Below, piece after piece: positions 1 to 5,338 of a stretch of DNA of 7,244 bases; position 1 is the stretch's first letter, and each line of letters starts with the position of its first letter. A program made the translations under genes and the position numbers. The notes below the pieces were generated by a model. It was given only the letters and a program-made list of their open reading frames with translations, was not told the origin of the DNA and ran no database searches. The stretch comes from Chitinophagaceae bacterium (lineage in GTDB: Bacteria > Bacteroidota > Bacteroidia > Chitinophagales > Chitinophagaceae), in NCBI GenBank assembly GCA_021323155.1, contig JAJTCI010000118.1, positions 1 through 7,244 of the forward strand. Direction: 5' to 3'.

Positions 1-335
1 CGGAGAATGGCGCGGTGGAATACGACGGAACAAATTATTATGTAACCAGCGGGGGTACACGTTACACGCTAGCAAGGACGCTTACGGCAAGCGCGGTACT
101 TGATTTCCCCAGCACCTCGAACAACTCCACCTCTACACTAACGATAACGGTCAATGGCGCGGCGGATGGTGACGTGGTGTCGCTCGGAGTACCTACATCG
201 GCGATCTCGGTGAATAATACCTACTCGGCGTACGTCAGTGCGGCCAATACGGTATCGGTAGTGTTTCACAATTATTCGGGTGGTAACGCAAACCCGGGTT
301 CGGGCACTTTCCGGGTAGCAGTCATGAAGTACTGA
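1..335 (+). CDS. C-terminal part of a tail-fibre/adhesin-like protein (5' truncated by the window)
   Basis: The reading frame is open from base 3 with no upstream stop, so the gene begins before the window; about 110 residues are visible and it ends with TGA at 333-335. The visible part starts ENGAVEYDGTNYYVTSGGTRYTL, where the 'G-A-V/I-E-Y-D-G-T' box followed by a short 'RYTL' strand resembles (from memory) the linker before the C-terminal head domain of tail-fibre-like or surface proteins in Bacteroidota. The rest is rich in Ser, Thr, Asn and Val with alternating beta-strand character and ends GTFRVAVMKY. No membrane segment, sorting domain or catalytic motif is visible. A structural or adhesive role is inferred; the N-terminal part would be needed to decide between a prophage-type fibre and a cell-surface protein. 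A GTG at 15 is in frame but is unlikely to be the start, because the conserved box begins upstream of it. Confidence 0.65.
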   Translation, partial: ENGAVEYDGTNYYVTSGGTRYTLARTLTASAVLDFPSTSNNSTSTLTITVNGAADGDVVSLGVPTSAISVNNTYSAYVSAANTVSVVFHNYSGGNANPGSGTFRVAVMKY

Positions 336-382
336 TGTTCAGCAGACCAATGGTGGGACGAAAATATTCTTAGTGTATCCGC

Positions 383-405
383 TGCTTATGCCGCGAGTAT
401 AAGCA
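383..405 (+). repeat. Short inverted repeat in the intergenic region after the first gene
   Basis: TGCTTAT (383-389) and ATAAGCA (399-405) are perfect 7-base complements around a 9-base loop. No T-tract follows, so it is not a terminator by itself. It lies between the end of the first gene and the strong terminator at 431. It may be an mRNA 3'-end structure or chance; I see no clear role. Confidence 0.35.
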
Positions 406-430
406 ACGGTTACGGGTTCAATACAATACG

Positions 431-469
431 GGCCGGCATTGTACGACGGTACAATGCCAGGCCTTTTTT
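431..469 (+). terminator. Strong rho-independent terminator
   Basis: GGCC (431-434) plus GGCATTGTAC (435-444) pair with GTACAATGCC (449-458) plus GGCC (460-463). This gives a 14-bp stem with a GACG tetraloop and one bulged A at 459. Six T residues (464-469) follow at once. It lies 95 bases after the stop of the first gene and should end its transcript. The T-tract ends only 22 bases before the proposed start of the next gene, so an attenuator role for that gene is also possible. Confidence 0.9.
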
Positions 470-491
470 AGAAAACCGAAAAAAATAATCG

Positions 492-1784
492 CTGAAGACC
501 TGCATCACCATAGTGCTTTCACTTTGCTTCCTGGCTTCGAATGCGCAGGACTACGTATACATACCGCCAACCGGCACCGTGTATGTAGGTGATAAAAGCG
601 CGGTGGGCATCTTCGGCAACTTCATCAACGACGGCAACCTCAGCATGCCGAAAGACGCGAAGGTCTACTTCCTCGGGAAAATATTCAAGAACAGTACTAG
701 CGCCAAACTCACGGACGCAACTACTGTCAGGAATTCCAAATTCGCTGGCAATGTCGTATTTCAACAGCCAAACCCAACCTACGGCGACCTGGGTCAACAG
801 ATACTCGAAGGCGGTTATACCGATAATGCTTTGACCGGGCCTGCCTTCTCCAGCATCACGATCGACAACCCCAATGGTGTATGGCTGACCTCCGATGTGA
901 ATGTGCTCGATGCCGTGAACTTCCAACAGGGGCACGTCTACCTCAATAAATATGTGGCCGCACTGGGTGATTCCAATTCCTTTGGTGGTGTGAACGGATT
1001 CAACCAGAACCGCTTTTTTGTGACCGGTACAGGTGTGACCGGTGGTTCACTTAAGATCAGCTCGCTGGCCTCCTGCTGTATCGTTACCTATCCCATTGGT
1101 CCCACCAACAGGTTGTACACGCCTTTGCAAATGCGCAATACCGGCGGCAAGAACGATTTTTATGTAAGGGCATTCAACAATGTATACAGCAACGCGACGA
1201 GCGGAACTATACTCACCGATACGACGTTGAAAGTTACCTGGGACATCCATACGGCTAAGCCCGGTACCACCGAAGTGGAGGTGCTTGTACAGAATGACAA
1301 AGACGTTGAGACCGCCACTTTCTCCAGCTATCGCGACAAAAGTTATATCAGCATTTTCCGTAATAACCAATGGGAGCAGATGGGAAGTTTCGCGCTGCCG
1401 CAAACACCGGGCACCATTACCAGCAGCGCCGCCATCTACACCGCCATCATGCACTTCAGGAAGATCACCATTGGTAACCAGCCCATGTATATCACCAAGC
1501 GCGCAAGGCCCATCGCCCAGAAGTACGCGCTCAGCAACGCTTTCAGCCCGAACGGGGATGGGATCAACGACCGCTGGACACTGCCTTTCCTTGAATCCTT
1601 CCCTGCCTGCCGCGTACAGCTATTCGATCGGAACGGTGGTATCGTATTCACCTCCCAGGGCTATTCGAACCCATGGAACGGTACCCGCAACGGCCAGGCG
1701 GCCCCGGTTGGCACTTATTACTATGTGATCGACCTGAGAAACGGTGAAAAACCACTCACGGGCTACGTGGTACTCCTGCGTTGA
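492..1784 (+). CDS. Secreted protein with gliding-motility-associated C-terminal domain (T9SS type B sorting signal)
   Basis: Residues 1-19 (LKTCITIVLSLCFLASNAQ when read from the CTG at 492) form a Sec signal peptide: a Lys, a hydrophobic core and a likely cut at SNA|Q. The body (about 20-345) is beta-rich, with no enzyme motif I recognise; early repeats such as VGIFGNFINDG and VYFLGKIF recall the N-terminal parts of other Bacteroidota surface proteins. Residues 348-430 are a typical CHU_C/gliding-motility C-terminal domain: SNAFSPNGDGIND, then VQLFDRNGGIVF, PWNG, GTYYYVIDL and a final GYVVLLR. By family knowledge this domain directs export across the outer membrane through the type IX system and release or attachment at the cell surface. 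The start is unusual. A TAA at 486-488 closes the frame upstream, and the only standard start, GTG at 513, would remove the charged half of the signal peptide; I therefore prefer CTG 492. The substrate or ligand is unknown. Confidence 0.88.
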   Translation: MKTCITIVLSLCFLASNAQDYVYIPPTGTVYVGDKSAVGIFGNFINDGNLSMPKDAKVYFLGKIFKNSTSAKLTDATTVRNSKFAGNVVFQQPNPTYGDLGQQILEGGYTDNALTGPAFSSITIDNPNGVWLTSDVNVLDAVNFQQGHVYLNKYVAALGDSNSFGGVNGFNQNRFFVTGTGVTGGSLKISSLASCCIVTYPIGPTNRLYTPLQMRNTGGKNDFYVRAFNNVYSNATSGTILTDTTLKVTWDIHTAKPGTTEVEVLVQNDKDVETATFSSYRDKSYISIFRNNQWEQMGSFALPQTPGTITSSAAIYTAIMHFRKITIGNQPMYITKRARPIAQKYALSNAFSPNGDGINDRWTLPFLESFPACRVQLFDRNGGIVFTSQGYSNPWNGTRNGQAAPVGTYYYVIDLRNGEKPLTGYVVLLR

Positions 1785-1821
1785 TAACCCCGACAAATTC
1801 TTTGTTAAAAAGCCTTTAGCA

Positions 1822-1855
1822 TTTGGGGGCTGGCCTCAACAATCACCTATTTTTG
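1822..1855 (+). promoter_or_regulatory. Bacteroidota-type promoter for the SurA-like gene
   Basis: TTTG at 1822-1825 and TATTTTTG at 1848-1855 match the Bacteroidota sigma-ABfr pattern TTTG-N(about 19-22)-TAnnTTTG, with a 22-base spacer. The -7 box ends 17 bases before the ATG at 1873, which would give a leader of about 10 bases. The site lies after the stop codon of the upstream secreted-protein gene, and I see no intrinsic terminator between the two, so some read-through is also possible. Confidence 0.55.
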
Positions 1856-1872
1856 ATGCCTTACATTACATT

Positions 1873-3228
1873 ATGAGGCGATTACCTATTCTCATCGTTT
1901 TACTCTTTGCCATTTATGGCTCCGTTTCCGCACAACCTAAGAAAGTGATCGCCGACAAGATCGTTGCCCAGGTGGGTGACAAGATCATCCTCCGTTCGGA
2001 TATCTACAACGCGATCGCCGACTATAAAAGGCAGGGTGTTGAACTTCCTCCCAACGCGGAATGCGAGTTCATCGAAGGGCAACTGATCCAGAAAGCGCTG
2101 GTGTTACAGGCGGAAAAAGATTCACTCTCCGTTTCCGAAGAAGAATTGGACGCGTTACTCGAAAACCAGATCAGGGGATTTATCCAGATGTATGGTTCAA
2201 AGGAAATGCTGGAAGAGATCGCCGGTAAGAGCATCTTCCAGTTAAAAGAAGACTTCCGCGAAGCTTTCAGGGAAAGAAAGCTGGCTGACCAGATGCGGAA
2301 CAAGATCGTAGACAATGTAAAGATCACGCCGACCGAAGTGCGCGCGTATTTCAATAAGATACCGAAGGACAGCCTGCCGTTTTACGAGAGCGAGTTACAG
2401 CTCAGCCAGATCGTTTTCTATCCCAAGCCGCACAAGGACGTGGAAGAATACGAAAGCAACTTCCTGATGGGCCTCAAGCGCCAGGTGGAAGCCGGAAAGA
2501 AATTCGAAATGCTTGCCAAGGCTTATTCCCAGGACCCGGGCAGTAAGGACAATGGTGGACAGTATACGGTAAATCGTACCGACAAGATGTGGGACCCCAC
2601 GTTCATCCGCGAAGCGTTCAAACTGAAAGACGGGCAGATGTCTAACCCGGTCAAGACAAAATTCGGTGTGCACCTCATCCAGATGGTGAGCCGTGCGGGC
2701 GATGAAGCCATCGTTCGACATATCCTCCGCATACCGGAAGTAGGTAAGGCAGAGGTTGACCTTTCAAAGAAAAAGATGGATTCGATCAGGGGACTGATCG
2801 TTAACAAGCAGATCAGCTTCCGCCAGGCCGTAGGTAAGTATACAGAGAGTGAAGACAAATTCAATAACGGTTCTATCCTGGCAAAGGATGGTTCATCATA
2901 TGTAACTATCGACCAACTGGACAAGGACATCGTGCTTGCCATTAAAGACCTGAAGCCGGGGAGCATTTCCCAGCCCATCGCCTTTACCGACGAGCGCGGC
3001 AAGCAGGCGGTGCGTATCGTGTTCTATGAAACCCGTACCGAGCCGCACCTGGCCAACCTGAAAGACGACTACAACCGAATCGCGGAAAGGGCGCTGGAGA
3101 TAAAAAAGATGCAGGCTTTGGAGAAATGGTTCAAAGACCGCATCCCTACCTACTACATTACGATCGATAAGGAGTTCTCCGGCTGTAACAATATCACCGA
3201 TTGGCATAAGGCGGCCGCCAGCAAATAA
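1873..3228 (+). CDS. surA: SurA-like periplasmic chaperone / parvulin-type peptidyl-prolyl isomerase
   Basis: The 451-residue product starts with a Sec signal peptide (1-20, MRRLPILIVLLFAIYGSVSA) and is therefore periplasmic. Residues about 25-155 form a SurA N-terminal-like helical region beginning with the typical 'DKIVAQVGDKIILRSDI' box. Residues about 172-274 are a PpiC/parvulin domain: FEMLAKAYSQDPGS, an NGG turn, FIREAFKLKDGQMSNPV and a TKFGVHLIQ end. Residues about 280-388 look like a second, degenerate parvulin unit (VRHIL, SFRQAVGKYTES, LKPGSISQPIAF). A C-terminal helix with a Cys (438) and WHK end follows. SurA proteins escort unfolded outer-membrane proteins through the periplasm. 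The frame is open back to 1744, but ATG 1873 is chosen because it opens directly on the signal peptide and follows a consensus promoter; the upstream extension overlaps the previous gene. A palindromic terminator follows the stop codon. Confidence 0.93.
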   Translation: MRRLPILIVLLFAIYGSVSAQPKKVIADKIVAQVGDKIILRSDIYNAIADYKRQGVELPPNAECEFIEGQLIQKALVLQAEKDSLSVSEEELDALLENQIRGFIQMYGSKEMLEEIAGKSIFQLKEDFREAFRERKLADQMRNKIVDNVKITPTEVRAYFNKIPKDSLPFYESELQLSQIVFYPKPHKDVEEYESNFLMGLKRQVEAGKKFEMLAKAYSQDPGSKDNGGQYTVNRTDKMWDPTFIREAFKLKDGQMSNPVKTKFGVHLIQMVSRAGDEAIVRHILRIPEVGKAEVDLSKKKMDSIRGLIVNKQISFRQAVGKYTESEDKFNNGSILAKDGSSYVTIDQLDKDIVLAIKDLKPGSISQPIAFTDERGKQAVRIVFYETRTEPHLANLKDDYNRIAERALEIKKMQALEKWFKDRIPTYYITIDKEFSGCNNITDWHKAAASK

Positions 3229-3247
3229 AAAATATCCGCATTGTATC

Positions 3248-3282
3248 TAAACCATCTCTAACTTAGAGATGGTTTATTTTTT
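3248..3282 (+). terminator. 29-bp palindrome with T-tract: terminator of surA, possible MarR operator
   Basis: The bases 3248-3261 and 3263-3276 are perfect 14-base complements around a single C at 3262 (arm core AAACCATCTC). As RNA this folds into an approximately 12-bp stem with a 5-base loop, and six T residues (3277-3282) follow, a good intrinsic terminator 19 bases after the surA stop. The palindrome also lies only 24 bases before the GTG start of the MarR gene. As duplex DNA it has the two-fold symmetry of a MarR-dimer operator, so a double role is plausible but unproved. Confidence 0.8.
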
Positions 3283-3299
3283 CTACCTACATTCTAACC

Positions 3300-3755
3300 G
3301 TGAAACTAGAAGAAGCTTTAAAGACCACCAGGTTTAAGACACCGCAGCAGAAAGCTTCGCTCAATTGCCTGTATACGGCCTGGTGGCTGCGCACCATGAT
3401 CAGCCGCGAACTGAAGACCTTCGACCTCACCAACGAACAGTATAACGTCCTGCGCATCCTGAAAGGAAAGTACCCGGAGCAGATGTGCGTTAAAGACATC
3501 GCGGGAAGGATGATGGAGAAAAGCTCCAACGTGCCCCGTATCGTGGACCGTCTCGTCGCCAAGAAATGGGTGAAACGGTCTACTTCCGCACTCGACAAAC
3601 GCGAAACGGTGATCAATCTCACGCAGAGCGGCCTGGATGTGCTGGAGGAATCCACCCAGCGTATGGACCAGATGTTCAACCGGCTGTTGACCCTGACCGA
3701 CAGTGAATCCCTCCAGCTAAACGACCTCCTGGAGCGACTGAGGACCAATGAGTAG
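3300..3755 (+). CDS. MarR-family winged-helix transcriptional regulator
   Basis: This is a 151-residue protein of usual MarR length. N-terminal helices (about 15-40) form the dimer region. The winged helix-turn-helix spans about 44-108: LTNEQYNVLRIL, then VCVKDIAGRMM-like helix 3 (63-72), a recognition helix SSNVPRIVDRLVAKKWV (75-91) and the diagnostic wing 'DKRETVINLTQSG' (99-111). The C-terminal helix (113-149) returns to the dimer interface. MarR proteins usually repress their own and adjacent genes until a phenolic ligand or oxidant binds. Cys23 and Cys63 are present, but neither is at exactly the OhrR sensor position. The start is GTG 3300, because a TAG at 3264 closes the frame and no ATG lies between; with no A-rich leader either, weak translation is likely. 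The three genes downstream on the same strand (pirin, YceI, FMN reductase) are the natural targets (inference). Confidence 0.92.
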   Translation: MKLEEALKTTRFKTPQQKASLNCLYTAWWLRTMISRELKTFDLTNEQYNVLRILKGKYPEQMCVKDIAGRMMEKSSNVPRIVDRLVAKKWVKRSTSALDKRETVINLTQSGLDVLEESTQRMDQMFNRLLTLTDSESLQLNDLLERLRTNE

Positions 3756-3776
3756 TTTTTTTTGTAAGCATAGATG

Positions 3777-3792
3777 TATATACACGTATATA
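3777..3792. promoter_or_regulatory. Operator-like inverted repeat upstream of the pirin gene
   Basis: TATATAC and GTATATA are perfect 7-base complements separated by AC, giving a 16-bp symmetrical site of the size expected for a small dimeric regulator. It lies in the 89-base gap between the MarR and pirin genes, preceded by a run of eight T residues and TG just after the MarR stop. The core TGTATATACA (3775-3784) is itself palindromic. The sequence is AT-rich and short, so chance is possible, and it does not resemble the 29-bp palindrome upstream of the MarR gene. Confidence 0.35.
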
Positions 3793-3844
3793 TAGGGGTA
3801 GGGTAGTAATTGAGGGATTAGATCATCGTTAGAAACACACATAC

Positions 3845-4564
3845 ATGAAAACGATTCTGCACAAAGCCAGCGACAGGGGCCATGCCAATCACGGCTGGCT
3901 GGATACCTACCATTCATTCAGTTTCGGGCAGTACCACAACCCCGCCAGGGTGCATTTTGGGGCCCTGCGCGTACTGAACGACGACACGGTAAAGGGCGGG
4001 TACGGCTTTGGCAAACACCCGCACGACAATATGGAGATCGTCACCATTCCATTGAAAGGTGACCTGAAACACGAAGATAGCACCGGCAGGAAGGAAGTGA
4101 TCCGCCAGTACGACGTGCAAATCATGAGCGCCGGTAGCGGCATCGCGCACAGTGAAATGAACGCTAACCAGGATAAGGACGTGGAGTTACTGCAGATCTG
4201 GGTATTTCCCAAAGAACGCAATATCACACCCCGGTACGACCAGAAGACCTTTCGACCCGAAGACCGCCTGAACAAGCTGCAAACAGTGGTAGCACCCGGC
4301 GATTCCGAGGGCGTGTACATCCACCAGGACGCCTGGTTCTCACTGGGGAACTTTGAAAAAGGTTTCGCTACCGGGTATACACTCAACAAAACCGGCAACG
4401 GCGTGTACGCTTTTGTGATAGAAGGCGAAGTGACCGTTAACGGCACCCAACTCGGCAAAAGGGACGCACTGGGAATTTCAGACATCGACACGCTTGATAT
4501 TAAAGCGGATACGGCGGCGGAATTGCTGCTGATCGAAGTCCCGATGGAGCTTAACAACGTTTAA
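3845..4564 (+). CDS. Pirin-family bicupin protein (YhhW/quercetin-dioxygenase type)
   Basis: This 239-residue protein is full length for short bacterial pirins and has no signal peptide, so it is cytoplasmic. The N-terminal cupin (about 1-125) carries the family signature: SFSFGQY, HFGALRVLNDD, GFGKHPHDNMEIVTIPLKG and MSAGSGIAHSEMN. The expected metal ligands are all there: His58, His60, His102 and Glu104, matching the His57/His59/His101/Glu103 set of E. coli YhhW. The C-terminal cupin (about 150-235) lacks a metal set, as usual. Family members act as metal-dependent quercetin 2,3-dioxygenases in vitro or as redox-sensing regulators; the true substrate here is unknown. It sits 89 bases after the MarR gene and 59 bases before the YceI gene with no terminator between, so cotranscription with YceI is likely. 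The start ATG is preceded by an A/C-rich leader (AAACACACATAC) and no Shine-Dalgarno sequence. Confidence 0.95.
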   Translation: MKTILHKASDRGHANHGWLDTYHSFSFGQYHNPARVHFGALRVLNDDTVKGGYGFGKHPHDNMEIVTIPLKGDLKHEDSTGRKEVIRQYDVQIMSAGSGIAHSEMNANQDKDVELLQIWVFPKERNITPRYDQKTFRPEDRLNKLQTVVAPGDSEGVYIHQDAWFSLGNFEKGFATGYTLNKTGNGVYAFVIEGEVTVNGTQLGKRDALGISDIDTLDIKADTAAELLLIEVPMELNNV

Positions 4565-4623
4565 CCGGTGTTAGCACATTAATTGAGACAATAATACTCT
4601 TTCATCACATAAAAACACACACT

Positions 4624-5196
4624 ATGGCTACATACAAAATCGATGTCGATCACTCAGACATCATGTTCAAAGTAAAGCACCTGATGATATCCACCGCTAC
4701 AGGCATCTTCAAGAAATTCGATGCGACCGTTGAAGCGGATAAGGGAGACTTCAGCGACGCGAAGATCTGGTTCGAAGCGGATATAGACAGCATCGACACC
4801 AAGAACGAGCAGAGGGATACGCACCTGAAAAGCGATGACTTCTTTAACGCGGAGAAATTCCCGAAAATGACCTTCAAATCCACCGGCATTGAAAAGAACG
4901 GCGACGAATACACGCTCAAGGGCGACCTCACCATACGTGATATCACGCGCCCAATAAAACTGGACGTAGAATACAACGGCTCTACGAAAGACCCCTGGGG
5001 TTTTGAAAGAGCAGGCTTTGAAGTAACCGGTAAGATCAACCGGAAAGACTACGGCCTGAAATGGAGCGCGGTTACCGAAGCAGGTGGGCTGGTAGTAGAC
5101 GATATCGTGAAACTCCAGATGAACGTGGAGATGGTGAAGCAAAGTGATGCGCCAAAAACCGAAGCAGGAAAAGAATCTGCAACCGCGACCGCCTAA
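4624..5196 (+). CDS. YceI-family lipocalin-like (polyisoprenoid-binding type) protein, cytosolic form
   Basis: The 190-residue protein covers the whole YceI beta-barrel domain (about 3-171). Signature parts are YKIDVDHSDIMFKVKHLM with a following GIFKKFD, the box RDTHLKSDDFFNAEKFPKMTF (64-84), GDLTIRDITRP (100-110) and GFEVTGKINRKDYGLKW (131-147). Family structures bind a long isoprenoid or amphiphilic chain inside the barrel, and some members are linked to acid or oxidative stress. Unlike periplasmic E. coli YceI there is no signal peptide here: the barrel begins at residue 3, so this copy should stay in the cytoplasm. Residues 172-190 form a low-complexity Ala/Thr/Glu/Lys tail. The gene follows pirin by 59 bases; the leader (AAAACACACACT) lacks a Shine-Dalgarno sequence. 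The ligand in this organism is unknown; a quinone is an attractive guess given the neighbouring redox genes. Confidence 0.94.
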   Translation: MATYKIDVDHSDIMFKVKHLMISTATGIFKKFDATVEADKGDFSDAKIWFEADIDSIDTKNEQRDTHLKSDDFFNAEKFPKMTFKSTGIEKNGDEYTLKGDLTIRDITRPIKLDVEYNGSTKDPWGFERAGFEVTGKINRKDYGLKWSAVTEAGGLVVDDIVKLQMNVEMVKQSDAPKTEAGKESATATA

Positions 5197-5222
5197 CCTG
5201 AAACCTGCAACTTGCAACCCCT
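5195..5222 (+). repeat. Heptanucleotide tandem repeat (AACYTGM) at the YceI stop codon
   Basis: Four heptads run in register: AACCTGA (5195-5201), AACCTGC (5202-5208), AACTTGC (5209-5215) and a degenerate AACCCCT (5216-5222). The first begins on the last two bases of the YceI TAA stop. Similar AACTTGA/AACCTGC strings are, as I recall, found between genes in other Bacteroidota, but I cannot confirm this here. The function is unknown; slippage-generated spacer or dispersed intergenic repeat are both possible. Confidence 0.5.
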
Positions 5223-5257
5223 GCCCGAATGACGCAGTCAGGCGGGTGGAACAACTT

Positions 5258-5323
5258 ATTCAGCGCTCACCGGCCCACGTGTGTTTGAGGGGAGTATGTA
5301 GCCGGGCTGGTGAATCGCTGGAT
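5258..5323 (+). other. Long structured leader (two-segment hairpin) before the FMN reductase gene
   Basis: Bases 5258-5265 pair with 5316-5323 (8 bp, one T-G wobble). After a 1-by-2 internal loop, bases 5267-5276 (TCACCGGCCC) pair with 5304-5313 (GGGCTGGTGA; 10 bp, one G-T wobble). Together this is an 18-bp stem with a 27-base loop (5277-5303). It ends 15 bases before the ATG at 5339 and is followed by CTTTAAAAC rather than a T-tract, so it is not a normal terminator. It may be an RNA leader, a processing or stability element between YceI and the reductase, or a dispersed palindromic repeat. I do not recognise a known riboswitch class. Confidence 0.5.
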
Positions 5324-5338
5324 CTTTAAAACAACAAC

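Noticed and set aside
1047..1454. A 135-codon minus-strand frame inside the secreted-protein gene
   Set aside because: It is a shadow of a continuous T9SS substrate frame, without start signals or motif.
1744..1872. A 43-residue N-terminal extension of the SurA-like protein
   Set aside because: It overlaps the end of the secreted-protein gene in another frame, contains the consensus promoter, and would bury the signal peptide that starts at ATG 1873.
3287..3748. A 153-codon open frame on the minus strand across the MarR gene
   Set aside because: The plus-strand frame has a complete winged helix; the antisense product is Ser/Arg-rich with no recognisable domain.
3907..4557. A 216-codon open frame on the minus strand across the pirin gene
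   Set aside because: It is an exact shadow of a gene with full metal-site motifs; its translation is Ser/Pro-rich with no family signature.
4654..5217. A 187-codon open frame on the minus strand across the YceI gene
   Set aside because: It mirrors a full YceI domain; the antisense product has no motif.
5258..5323. The long stem as an intrinsic terminator after the YceI gene
   Set aside because: No T-tract follows it and the 27-base loop is too large for a typical terminator.
5144..5329. A 61-codon plus-strand frame running from the YceI end into the gap before the reductase
   Set aside because: It starts inside the YceI gene in another frame, encodes a Lys/Gln/Pro-rich string with no motif, and runs through the repeat and stem, which explain the region better.
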